Source: Polychytrium aggregatum
Lineage: Eukaryota; Chytridiomycota; Chytridiomycetes; Polychytriales
Reading direction: 5' to 3'
NCBI RefSeq assembly: GCF_025602895.1
Contig: NW_026516299.1
Location: 115,651-179,650, forward strand
Length of the DNA: 64,000 nt
The notes under the pieces: model-generated
What the model was told of the DNA's origin: nothing
Database searches by the model: none
What the model saw: the letters and a program-made list of their open reading frames with translations, nothing else
Shown here: one piece after another, positions 27,505 through 37,660 of the stretch
Numbering within the stretch: the first letter of the stretch is position 1
Layout: each line of letters begins with the position of its first letter
Position numbers and translations under genes: made by a program

Positions 27505-27511
27505 TTTTTTT
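27505..27511 (+). terminator. RNA polymerase III terminator (T7)
   Basis: Seven T residues directly after tRNA-Thr. The only T-run of four or more after either gene of the pair. Confidence 0.85.
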
Positions 27512-29749
27512 GCTCGCTTTTGCTGTCCACGCTGTCCACGCTGTCCGTGCTTCGATCTGTCTGCCACTGATCGCTCGCTCGTCTCTCTGCATGCTCTGAT
27601 GCTCTGATGTTCTGGTGTCCCTCAGCCCTGTGCTGCACACTCAGTTCTGTATCCTTCATCATCCATCATCCATCCTCCATCCTCTCCCCTGTACACTCTA
27701 CTCTGCTTTCCCACTGTCGGTCTCGGTTTCGGCTCCAGTTCTTCCGCTGTGATGTGTCTGTTGCTCCGTTGCTGACCCGGGTGGTGGTGCTGCATTATAC
27801 CGCCAGCAGTCCATCACCACCCGGTCGTGCCGTTGCCCTGATCTCGGCCGACCCTGCTTTCTTTCTGCTGCCGCACCATTCCATCCAGCGTCGTCCTGCT
27901 CCACTCTGACACCTCAGCCACACTTTCATCCCCAATGCTTGTCGTCTCCATTGATTTTCTCATCGTTCCACTGTCTCACTGTTCCTTGCTTCGATGGCTC
28001 TGTCGACTATCCTCCGAATCACTCTCAACTCTCGGTGCTGTCATCATTTCTCATCACTCTCATATGCAGTATCACCTTTCCCGATACAACCCACATCCGC
28101 TCCACCCAATCTGTACCCACGGTGCCACAACATCCACTCCGACATTCCCATCAAAGTCGCCATGTTCCAATTGTCGGTGCTACTCCATCGTTGCATCTCC
28201 GCCTCCATTTTACTCGCACATTTCGCCTCCTGCTATTTGCTGCTTGAGTCCGACTGCTCGTGCCGACTATCAGTAGCACTCACTTGTGTGTCGACAAGTA
28301 TTGGCCTTGATATGGTTTCGACTGATGATCGCCCAACCCACACCACAATCGACTCGATCTTGTGGAAATACCAGCTTCGCCATCCCTCGAGTTGACTCGG
28401 CCAGCTCCCCGATTTGTGCTCATACATATGGCCTCACGGATGATATGGACCAACCCACTCATCAAGCTCTCTGAGCCTGTGTCGGCTTCTGCCACCACGC
28501 ATCCCTCCAACTGCATCACCAACGCACCATTGTCCATGAGGTTGAGTTTGGCTGATCCATCGTCCGACGGAACCGACTGCCATCGTCCCGATCGATGTCG
28601 AGCCGCATTTGAAGTCTCGCAGCAGCCTCTCACTCTTACATAGCCTCGCACCTCCAGCTGCCCACCAAACAGCCGTGGATTTCCCAGCCACAGCTTCAAA
28701 TGCAAGTGCAAGTCCACTCATTATGGGGAAATCAGGCATGCACCACATGATCTTGATTGCGACTCCAACGAGCAGCTTGTCTCAGCCGACGAGGCACCGA
28801 CAACCACAGCAACAGTTGTTGTCGTAGTAATCAGCGTCGCAGCAATTCGCTGGTTGAATGGCAGCGGCCCTGTTCCTGGGATCAACCGATCTGTCCCTGG
28901 TCGACACACAATCTCGTCCAATCGTTAGCCATGAGTGGTGAGCATCGCTGAGTGGACCAGCAAAGCTGATGGAACGGACACTGATTGCCAGATCGAGGGT
29001 CGCATCGATGAAGTGATTCGCAGATGATGGAGATGATACCGAAATGGATGTGTGGAATAGTAACGGGCTGCAGCAGCGAGCCAACCGCGCCTGAGTGCAA
29101 CTGCCTCAGACAGGACTGTCGCGGAAGGGACGAGGAGCGGGCAGTCCTTTGGAGCCTGGGATCGAGGCGGGACGTACTCCATATCGGTGGGACGTGGAGG
29201 TGGAGGGGTTTCTGCAACAGTGAGCAGTCGGGTTCTCATGCTGGCCCGTGCCGCAGACAAAGATTCGGTCCATGGTGAATTGAGACCGAGTGTGACTGAG
29301 TGTGGCCAAGGGCCAGTCGCAGTCAAGTTCGAGGAAGTCTGAAAGTGGGATGCGACTCCAGCGGATCCGACAATTCCGAGGATGGAGGGCGTCGCAGGCA
29401 ATGCCGATGCTGTCTGTTTTTGAAATATACTCTCGCAGTGGACCGGTCCGGGGAAGAACGAATGATGCGCCATAGCCAGAGCCAATCCGATATTGGCAGA
29501 ACAGCAGCGGGCAGCCAACTGAGGTGCGACGATGAGTTGGGGGATGGCGATATCGCAGGGACAGAACGAATTGATGCCGGGGACTGGTGTTGGGTCGCAG
29601 TGGCGACGACGAAGCAAGTGTGTTGCAGCGACGATGAGCCGCGAATTCTGCGGGTTGGTCGGTGGGCCGGCGAGTTGGGGATGGGCGACAGACGCAAGGT
29701 GCAGAAACATGAAGTGAGAGATTGGGGTGAGGTGCGATGGGAATGGGGC

Positions 29750-29754
29750 AAAAA
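29750..29754 (-). terminator. RNA polymerase III terminator for tRNA-Gly
   Basis: Five T residues on the minus strand, 2 bases past the tRNA-Gly discriminator. Confidence 0.65.
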
Positions 29755-29756
29755 GA

Positions 29757-29828
29757 TGAACCGACCGGGATTCGAACCCGGGACGCAAGCTTGGAAGGCT
29801 GGCATGCTAACCACTACACCATCGGTCC
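29757..29828 (-). tRNA. tRNA-Gly(UCC)
   Basis: 72 bases including the discriminator A. Acceptor stem GGACCGA/TCGGTTC has one G-U pair. D arm is TGGTGTAGTGGTTAGCA. The anticodon loop is CTTCCAA (anticodon TCC). T arm CCGGGTTCGAATCCCGG is perfect. The anticodon stem CCAGC/GCTTG has one C-U mismatch (positions 28-42). Sits in the repeat centre, 121 bases from the right arm. Confidence 0.93.
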
Positions 29829-30381
29829 TTATTGACGAAGCAAAATCAGGGTATATGACTCTGGCAGGCGAGACACAACAGACGACATAGAGAGAGTGCA
29901 GCCGCACAGTCACACCCGAGCTGCTGGGTGCAGACGATGAAGATGCAATGACAAGCATTGGGGATGAAAGTGTGGCTGAGGTGCCAGAGTGGAGCAGGAC
30001 GACGCTGGACAGAGTGGTGCGGCAGCAGAAAGAAAGCAGGGTCGGCCGAGATCAGGGCAACGGCACGACCGGGTGGTGATGGACTGCTGGCGGTATAATG
30101 CAGCACCACCACCCGGGTCAGCAACGGAGCAACAGACACATCACAGCGGAAGAACTGGAGCCGAAACCGAGACCGACAGTGGGAAAGCAGAGTAGAGTGT
30201 ACAGGGGAGAGGATGGAGGATGGATGATGGATGATGAAGGATACAGAACTGAGTGTGCAGCACAGGGCTGAGGGACACCAGAACATCAGAGCATCAGAGC
30301 ATGCAGAGAGACGAGCGAGCGATCAGTGGCAGACAGATCGAAGCACGGACAGCGTGGACAGCGTGGACAGCAAAAGCGAGC

Positions 30382-30388
30382 AAAAAAA
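30382..30388 (-). terminator. RNA polymerase III terminator (T7), right arm
   Basis: Seven T residues on the minus strand directly after the right-arm tRNA-Thr; mirror of 27505-27511. Confidence 0.85.
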
Positions 30389-30461
30389 TGCCTTCTACCA
30401 GAATTGAACTGGTGACCTTCTGCTTACTAGGCAGACGCTCTGCCAACTGAGCCAAGAAGGC
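30389..30461 (-). tRNA. tRNA-Thr(AGU), right-arm copy
   Basis: Sequence identical to 27432-27504 in reverse complement; loop CTAGTAA, anticodon AGT. Confidence 0.96.
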
Positions 30462-30466
30462 ATGTC

Positions 30467-30538
30467 TTCCGCATCGGGGAATCGAACCCCGGCCGTCTCG
30501 GTGAGAGCGAGAAATCCTAGCCACTGGACCAATGCGGA
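30467..30538 (-). tRNA. tRNA-Glu(CUC), right-arm copy
   Basis: Sequence identical to 27355-27426 in reverse complement; loop CTCTCAC, anticodon CTC. Transcribed before tRNA-Thr with the same 5-base spacer. Confidence 0.96.
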
Positions 30539-31130
30539 TTTGTTGTCTGCATTAACCCGACAGCCTTCATGACCAAACTATCATCGTGACACAAGTAGCG
30601 CCACAATCATCGCCACCAATCGCCACCAATCTCAACGCCTCTCTCTTCCTCTGCTCCCCTTCCCCTTCGCTCCCCTTCCCTCTCCCTTCTATCCACTCCT
30701 CCATTCACTCCTCCATTCACTCCTCCATTCACTCCTCCATGCGCCCGTCCACTCGCTCGTCCATTCATTCTTGCCTTTTACTCCTTATACTCCTTCATCT
30801 GCTTGTCCATTCACTCGCCCAGGTCTTCCATGTCTTCCATACCCTCCCTCCCCGTGCCCTGCTCCTCTTTCAGTCTCATGCCGTCGCCTTTGTGGTCCAA
30901 ACGTGGCAAAACCCATCGCTTTCTGCTTCGACCCCACTCCCACTTCCTCGGATGTGTATTGTGATTGAGCCGGCCCTTGCCGGCTGGCTCATCCCCTCGT
31001 CAGCGACGGTCTCGGAAGCACATCCGCCAGTCCCACACTCTCGTTCCCCGCAAGCACTCCTCTTCACAGAACCGGCTCGCGCCTTTGCGGGATGTCAATA
31101 TATCGGATGGGCAATGCGGGCTGTGATGGT

Positions 31131-31274
31131 GTGATGGCTGTGATGGCTGTGATGGCTGTGATGTCTGTGATAGGGCGTGATGGCTGTGATGGCTGTGATG
31201 TCTGTGATGGCTGTGATGGCTGTGATGGCTGTGATGTCTGTGATAGGGCGTGATGGCTGTGATGGCTGTGATGG
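31131..31274 (-). repeat. Rearranged CCATCACAG minisatellite, right arm
   Basis: Read on the plus strand as GTGATGGCT units, interrupted by variant units GTGATGTCT and GTGATAGGGC in a repeated order, so a higher-order unit of about 60-70 bases occurs about twice. The left-arm counterpart lacks the variants. Confidence 0.88.
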
Positions 31275-31370
31275 TGTCCATGGTGCGTCGTCTCCACTCT
31301 CGCTCGAATCTCGGTCACCCATGGTGTGTATTGTGTATTGATCGTTTGGGGCTGTCCCTCTGTCGTATGG

Positions 31371-31755
31371 ATCTACTCAACATGGGACACTCGGTTCCCA
31401 ACGGCCGAACTAGATTATCGCCATGGTTACCATTTCGATCCATTGCCCAAGCCTTTCTCTGGCAATGTCCAAGTAGAAATCAGTCGGATCTCTCTTTTCA
31501 ATGTGTCCGCTCAATGCTCGCTCTGCGTTCGCTTGCCGGATCTCGATCTGGCCATCTCCCTCCCGATCATCCCTTCGCTTCCGATCGTTCCGAGCTCCCC
31601 TTTCTTCACGCTTGAGCGCCCTTCGTGGTGCCACTGTATGTGCCTTCGACTGGCAGTCCCGGCCTTCACACCATCGTCTCAGACATTCGTTTTTCAGAGC
31701 CAGCCACGATTGCCCCAGACCTGTCCTGCAATCCCCTTCCCAACATCACTTCAAA
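31371..31755. promoter_or_regulatory. Upstream region of the 31756 gene
   Basis: 385 bases between the inverted-repeat edge and the preferred start codon. The downstream gene's frame is open back to 31501, so part of this could be coding. No motif identified. Confidence 0.35.
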
Positions 31756-32970
31756 ATGACCTACGATGGAGAGTCTCATCTCGTGTCTACACACGTTAGC
31801 ACCACATCCACCGCCTCAGCCCAGCCGCCCGTCGATCCGCTCGGTCGTCATGGCCACGAGCTCTACCCATTCCGTCTCGACTCCGGCGAGTTGCCATCGC
31901 TCGAACAACTTCTTGCTTCGATCCGGTTGCGATTTGAGGAGCGTTCCACCTTGCATGCCGACAACCCCCCTTTGAAACTCGGACTGCTGGTTGGTCGGGG
32001 CACCGATACTTCGTCGTGGTGGCTCACACCAATTCCTTCACCCGTCTCCAAACACTCCTCTAACAATCATATAAACGCATACCCGGTTCTCTGGGTTTGC
32101 TGCGACCGATTCGGCGGTGCATTCGGACGTGCACCAGTCATCTCCCGGCCTGAGCTTCAAAGCGAGTCTGAGTCTGGGTCGTCGAAACCAGCACTTCACC
32201 CGGCTCAGAGCACTGTTGAATCGCTCCCGCCGCATCTCTGGATGGATTTCAATTCCACGACTGCTCTCGCTCAGATTCCGCCCAACTTTTTCGATGTCAT
32301 AGCGGTCGACTGGTCCACTTGGCGATATCTCAGGCCCGCCGATCTCGACGTCATTACGGAGTGGACTCGGATCCTCAAGCCGTGCCGGGCCCTCAGTTCA
32401 CCTTCTTCCCCGACAGGCGGTTGCGCACATCCTCCCGGAACATGTGGCTTCCTCTTCGAAGGCTCTGTCAGCAGCATTTGCTATCAGGGCATTCCACGGC
32501 CTCCCAATGCCGCTCCCAGTTGGCAGCAACTTGGTTTCGAGTACGACAACCCCAGCCATATCACTATTCCATCGTGGTGGGCGGATGTTCTCTCGAGCCT
32601 CTCCACCATTCCGGCAAACTTGCCACAGGCGACGCATTCCGGCGCCCCGCGGACAAAACCCTTGCGATCGCCGCTGCAGCGAGTGCTTGCTGCCACCAGC
32701 GCTGTTTCCGGCTCCCGATCTGTTTTGTCCATGCCTCGGACCATTATCCCAGCCCCGCCTCGGTCCATAGAACCGTCGCTAGAGGCTGCGATCAACCAGA
32801 TTCATCCCTTCTTGGTCCCAAAATGTGCTGATCTTTTCACGAGCCATGGGTACTCCGTCACATTTCATTCACGCAGCGACAGCAACGCCTATCCGATACC
32901 CACTCGAGGAGTCATCGACTGTTGGTTCCAAGCCATCCGTCGTCCGAGTCCTTGTCAGACCCCCCAATAG
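31756..32970 (+). CDS. Unassigned intronless 404-aa protein, possible methyltransferase-like fold
   Basis: A single open frame. The Met at 31756 (MTYDGESHL) is preferred to the first Met at 31501 because the extra 85 residues are Arg/Ser-rich and look like read-through of the 5' leader. Visible features are FRLDSGELPSLEQLLASIR, a Trp-rich stretch (DTSSWWLTPIP) and FFDVIAVDWSTWRYL followed by TEWTRILKPCR. That pattern resembles the D-hydrophobic strand and ILKPGG loop of class I SAM methyltransferases, but no Gly-rich SAM loop was found. The C-terminus has FTSHGYSVTF. Absence of introns, unlike neighbouring genes, and its place beside the inverted repeat suggest an accessory gene. Function unknown. 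Confidence 0.6.
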   Translation: MTYDGESHLVSTHVSTTSTASAQPPVDPLGRHGHELYPFRLDSGELPSLEQLLASIRLRFEERSTLHADNPPLKLGLLVGRGTDTSSWWLTPIPSPVSKHSSNNHINAYPVLWVCCDRFGGAFGRAPVISRPELQSESESGSSKPALHPAQSTVESLPPHLWMDFNSTTALAQIPPNFFDVIAVDWSTWRYLRPADLDVITEWTRILKPCRALSSPSSPTGGCAHPPGTCGFLFEGSVSSICYQGIPRPPNAAPSWQQLGFEYDNPSHITIPSWWADVLSSLSTIPANLPQATHSGAPRTKPLRSPLQRVLAATSAVSGSRSVLSMPRTIIPAPPRSIEPSLEAAINQIHPFLVPKCADLFTSHGYSVTFHSRSDSNAYPIPTRGVIDCWFQAIRRPSPCQTPQ

Positions 32971-33126
32971 ATTCGTGCAGTCGATGGCCGACGCTTTCTT
33001 TTGTTCCGATCGGCCGCACGGTATTTGCGCTGGCTTGAGCATCATGTCCAATTTATTCCCCACATACAAAGCCGCGGTTTCATCGATATGATATCCTCGT
33101 GCTAACTCAGGGCCGTTTGTCGCTGG

Positions 33127-34197
33127 TTAGATGTTCTTATCGGCATTGGGGGTGGGGATGTCCTCCGTCGGCGACTGGGGGAGCTCAAAGTCGCCCTCGA
33201 GCTCTTGGTTGGCTCGCTTGGGGCGGACACATCGCACTTTGTCTGCAGAGCGGACATATCGGCGATCAGCTCGCAGGCATGGAGGGGGGATTGCTGTCGA
33301 GCCATGGTTCTGCAGTGCGGCTCACGGCCCGGCGACATACCTGCAACAATGCGGGTGCTGTTGACACCAGTCTTGGTGTTCTTGTAGTACTCGAGCTTGC
33401 CTTCGACGACAAAAATGGATCTAACATTTGATCGAGACGGGAGGTAGATGCCGTTAGACTCGCCACCCTTCCGTGAAGCTCACCGAGCGCCAGCCCGCAT
33501 GCCGCAGAGACGTACCCGGGCAGATACTCTTCAAAGTTTTGCGGGAGGACTCTCCACGAGGGCCCACGGATGGCCTTGATGTTGTGCCACTGAGTCTCAC
33601 GCTTTCCCAGTTTGCGAGTTTCAGTCACGATGTTGAAGAGATAGACTCCCTCGGAGCTTGGGTTCGAGGCGGCGACAGGCTCTTCGGACACATCGGCGGG
33701 ATTTTCGCTTGGATCTTTGCCGTACTTGCTTGAGAAATAGACGGGTGCCCGAGGCAGGTTTCCGACGAGAATCACTCGGTTGTATCCTGTGCACCATCGC
33801 ATTTGGGCATGAGTCAGTGTCCAACGGCACGAGCCGACCCAACGAAGCTGGGCAGTGGGCATGCAGCACGATCGTCGGCGGGTCGACTGTTGTTCTTACT
33901 GACCAGAAACTGCGGATGCCGAGAAGGACTGGCTTCCCGGTTTCGGGTTGTGTTAGTGGTTTGGTTCCATCAGAGCCACATCCTGGGCACGATCGCTGCG
34001 ATCTGCTTGGATCGCCAGCAGGGTTCGAGCTCCAACCGCAGCGACAAGGCAGCCGAGATCTCTCGGGCACACATCGCGCGCTCCAGCGTCGATCCATTGC
34101 GTCTCCCAGAACCTACTCGGGCACCGAGCACGGGGGCTCGCACGGCGTTGGCGGCGTTGGCGGCGTTGGCGGTGTTGGCAAGGATTCGGGCGAACAT
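33127..34197 (-). CDS. RIM1: Mitochondrial single-stranded DNA-binding protein
   Basis: OB-fold SSB that coats single-stranded mitochondrial DNA. The start codon (34197) opens a presequence MFARILANTANAANAANAVR made of tandem Ala-Asn codons. The OB domain begins YNRVILVGNLPRAPVYF (exon from 33786) and continues YLFNIVTETRKLGKRETQWHN. A further exon (about 33420-33340) codes RSIFVVEGKLEYYKNTKTG, then the C-terminus (QELEGDFELPQSPTED) ends at TAA 33127. Between 34117 and 33786 the joining is uncertain: either a 10-base microexon at 33900-33909 or a different exon-1 donor. Divergent from SPB4. Strong family match. Confidence 0.87.
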
Positions 34198-34546
34198 GGT
34201 GTCGTGTGGCCAGCAGCAGGAGCAGCAGCGACGGCGGGCTTGATGCCTGGCAACGGACGCGACGGCCAGACGACGGCTGCCTGTGCTGCGCACGCCCATT
34301 ATTAATTAGCGTTGCTTTTTTTTGGCTGCCCGGCTCCGCTTGGGTCGTCAGCGGCCAACCACGGCAACCACACCAACCGTCGCCATCCCGAGTCTGAGCG
34401 CTGTCCATCTGCATCGGGGGTGCACCAAGCGACGTCCTGCTCTGCTGTCTCTGGACTGTATTTACTCTCCTCTCTCCGGCTCGCCCAGCAACTCCCTCCC
34501 AGCCGAACATCAGCCTCGCCTCGCCGACCCTCAAGTCACATCAGCC
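34198..34546. promoter_or_regulatory. Compact divergent promoter, mtSSB / SPB4
   Basis: 349 bases separate the two outward-facing start codons, so both 5' leaders and promoters must share this segment. Contains a T8 run at 34317-34324. No TATA box is evident. Confidence 0.6.
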
Positions 34547-36897
34547 ATGCTCTCAAAGGCCGGAAAATGGGATTCGCTCGATGTTGCGCTTTCGGAGCCC
34601 ATGTAGGACGGCCTTGCATTCGAATGCACCAATTGGAAGAAAACGATGACGGTTTGCTCTTGAGTTGACGACTGACGTCCCATTCGCTGGCCCCATCGCC
34701 TGCCAAACACCAGCATGGACACGATCCTGAACATGGGCTTCACCCAGATGACGCCGGTGCAGGCTGCTTCCATCCCACTGTTTCTCAAATCGAAGGACGT
34801 CGTTGTTGAGGTGTGCATCTGCGCACGAGAGGGGATTTCAGCGTGGTCGCTGCATCGAGTACAAATCGCTCTGTCATGGACAGTGTCCGCATCAGGCTGC
34901 TGGCGATGCTAACAGAGCCTCTTCTGATCATGCCCTCGACCCCGATTCTGGCTATCGCTCTACACCTCAACTTGTTGCCACCAGGCCGTGACCGGTTCTG
35001 GAAAGACCCTGGCATTCGTTGTGCCAATGTTGGAGATGCTTCTTCGGCGAGAACGACCCCTCCACCGCAACGAAATCGGCGCACTGATTATTTCGCCAAC
35101 GAGGTGGGTGCATCGCCGTTCATATCCGCCCACAAGCACTTGCCGGCGTCCACCTGGACTATGGCAGACACGGTTATATCCTTTGCTGCTCGGGCCGATG
35201 CTGCTGCTGCTCCTCGTTCTCATCTTTTGCGGCTGGTTTCGGACTACCGTCGATCTCGGGCCTGTGTTGATTCGGCCGCCTGGGCAACACTCTGCATTGC
35301 AATTTTAGAGAGCTCGCCAAGCAGATATATGACGTTATCTCCAAGTTTATCGATTCAATCAACGCACATGCACCCGAGAGCGATGACCGGACGATCACAC
35401 ACAGTCTCTTTATTGGTGGAACGGACGAGCAAGCCGATATTGCCCAGTTTCGGGAGCATGGCGCCCATATCGTTGTGGGGACCCCTGGTCGACTGGACGA
35501 TCTACTCAAGCGGAGCCATACCTTTAACACGAAGGAACTTGAAGTCCTCATTCTGGACGAGGCCGACAGGTCAGCGCCTTCTTCTTGCTGTGGTCGCTCT
35601 CTTACATAGCCAACAGGCGACTGCGGCGCTTCGCTTATGTAGTCCGTCCACTGATTTCGGCGTCGCCGCCCTCTCCCAGACTCCTGGACATGGGCTTTGA
35701 GCAGAGCCTGAATTCGATCATTCAGAGATTGCCAAAGCAGCGGAGAACCGGTCTGTTCTCGGCCACGATGAACGAAGCACTTTCGGAGCTGGTTCGCGCT
35801 GGTCTGCGAAATCCAGTCAAGGTCGTCGTCAAGGTCGAGAGCGCAAGCGGCCGCCAATCCGAACAGCGGACCCCGTCGACCCTCGAGATCGGCTATATGA
35901 TTTGCTCTTCGGAACAGAAGCTGGCCCAGCTCTTACACCTGCTGCGCAACGATGCAGACAAGAAGTTTATCGTCTATTTCTGCACCTGTGCCTGTGTCGA
36001 TTATTTCTTCAAGGTGCTGTCAACGCTGCCGCATCTCAAGTCCTTTACATGTTTTTCGCTCCATGGGAAGATGGATCCCAAGCGTCGAGAGGCCGTCTAC
36101 AAAAAGTTCACCACAGCGCCTTCGTCCTCGATCCTCTTGTGCACGGACGTTGCCGCCCGCGGACTGGATATCCCTGATGTCGACTGGGTCGTCCAATTCG
36201 ACCCTCCTCAGGACCCAAAGTCCTTCACGCATCGTTGTGGCCGGACAGCTCGCCAGGGACGAGAGGGAAAAGCCGTTGTGCTGCTAACGCCCAAAGAGGA
36301 TACCTATGTTGGTAAGCCCTTCAAGGCAGCCCGCCAGCCCGCCAACCAGTCGGACTGCTCCCCTTTGCCTCTACGTCGGTATTCTATGAGTGCTTCATTT
36401 ACGGCGCTACTGCATACCTGAAGCGTGCTACCACTCTGTTATCACAGATTTCCTGCGCATTCGAAAGGTGCCTATGCTCGAGATGTCGCTCTTCCCCGAC
36501 GACGATGCCTCCACCAGCCCACGGATTGAGCCAGAGCACCTTTGCGAAACAATTCGGCGTATCAATGCCTCCGATCGCGATATCTACGATAAGGTGTGTT
36601 AGGGGAGCTATCGGTCACGGCGGCAGATCTGCTCGTATCAAGCAGATGTCTCACAGCCTTTCACTTGGTTTAACAGAGTAACAAGGCCTTTGTCAGCTGG
36701 GTTCGGTCATACAACGAGCACCAAGCCAGCTACATCTTCCGATTCAAAGAGGTTGACATCGGAGGCGTTGCTAAAAGCTTTGGGCTTCTCAAGGTAAGCG
36801 ATGCTTCTCCGGCGTATCTCGTTTCGACCCGAAGCTGTGTCGCCACAGCGGACTCACCAGATGCTTCGTTTTACTGGCCACTTGCTGTTTGCCTCGC

Positions 36898-36941
<44 letters not shown>

Positions 36942-37660
36942 GGTCCTTTGTCACGAGAGTAGATGCCTAGAATGCCAGAGCTCAAGACCATGAAGTACAG
37001 GTTCACTCCTTCAGCAGTCAACGTAAGAGCCGTCCTCGATGTGGATTTAGCCCCGCGATGGCAATCGAGATGCAAATGCAGGCCATAGCAACAACGCGCA
37101 ACCAGACCTGTTTCAGAGGGGGGGGAGTGCGCTGCATTTCCGGCTACGTTCACACCAACGCTTGCCTTGCCATTGTCCCTTCGTAGATCGACGGCATCAA
37201 ATTCAAAGACAAGGCACGCGAGAAGCAGCGCTTGGTCAGACAGGCAGCGGTCGCAGCCCAGAAGCAGCAGGAAACCGAGTCTGGAGTCGTGCGCACCAAG
37301 CGGCCGATCAAGAGTACCGATGCATGGTCGGATAAAAAGTTGCAGAAGGAGAAGAAACTCGAGCGACGCGAGAAGCGCGGGAAGCGCAAAGAGGCCATCC
37401 TGAAAGCCAAGGCTGATGGAACGTATGTTGTTTCCAAGAAGTCGTCCTCGATGCCGTCCGGGACAGCCACCCAGCCCACTCACATTGACGGAAAGCGAGG
37501 CTTCTCGGACTCTGACGATGATTCTGATTCGGATGCGCCCCAAACCCGGCGGCCGCGCCAAAAGGCATCGAGGACCGACAAGGCCCAGACCTCGATTCGC
37601 GGCAAGAAGCCCCAGGTTCAGGATGACTCTGATGACGGTGGCTTCGAAGAGTTTGACTGA
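34547..37660 (+). CDS. SPB4: DEAD-box ATP-dependent RNA helicase SPB4/DDX55
   Basis: Nucleolar helicase needed for 60S ribosomal subunit assembly. Nine exons (34547-34602, 34714-34810, 34985-35103, 35309-35569, 35680-36311, 36448-36593, 36677-36793, 36963-37022, 37187-37660) keep frame and give 653 residues. Motifs in order: Q motif ([15 protein letters not shown]), I (AVTGSGKT), Ia (SPTREL), GG, Ib (TPGRL), II (DEAD), III (SAT), IV ([14 protein letters not shown]), V ([13 protein letters not shown]), VI ([11 protein letters not shown]). The family-specific C-terminal region is [20 protein letters not shown], then KSFGLLK and MPRMPELK. The tail is Lys-rich and acidic and ends GGFEEFD. Exon 8 codes only 20 residues. 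Confidence is high. Confidence 0.96.
36901..36937 (+). repeat. CT dinucleotide microsatellite
   Basis: About 18 TC/CT units in the SPB4 intron preceding exon 8, close to its acceptor, where it may act as a long polypyrimidine tract. Confidence 0.95.

Larger units (their letters stand above)
26588..27943 (+). repeat. Left arm of large inverted repeat (1356 bp)
   Basis: Reverse complement of 29950-31370. Identity is near-perfect over the tRNA block and its flanks: encoded frames of 76, 65 and 182 codons are identical in the two arms. Only scattered substitutions are seen, for example near 27878-27893. The outer edge starts CCATACGACA; the inner edge ends at ATGCTTGTC. The main length difference is the CCATCACAG array near the outer end. 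No target-site duplication was seen at the outer edges. Confidence 0.95.
27944..29949. other. Central spacer of the inverted repeat (2006 bp)
   Basis: Not repeated within the window. It holds the tRNA-Gly gene. Other frames, for example 27994-28395 plus and 28925-29788 minus, are Ser/His/Pro-rich and show no domain or sensible splice chain. The first 800 bases are CA/TC-rich, unlike typical coding DNA here. Apart from the tRNA nothing is recognised. Confidence 0.6.
29950..31370 (-). repeat. Right arm of large inverted repeat (1421 bp)
   Basis: Reverse complement of 26588-27943, 65 bases longer because its outer minisatellite is expanded and rearranged. Contains the second tRNA-Glu/tRNA-Thr pair on the minus strand. 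The outer edge ends GTCGTATGG at 31370, after which similarity stops. Confidence 0.95.

Noticed and set aside
27369-27599. 76-codon frame identical in both arms (mirror at 30294-30524)
   Set aside because: Covers the two tRNA genes; identity reflects the repeat, not protein selection.
28925-29788. 287-codon minus-strand protein in the palindrome centre
   Set aside because: It begins inside the tRNA-Gly T arm (RPGFESR is a typical tRNA translation) and shows no domain.
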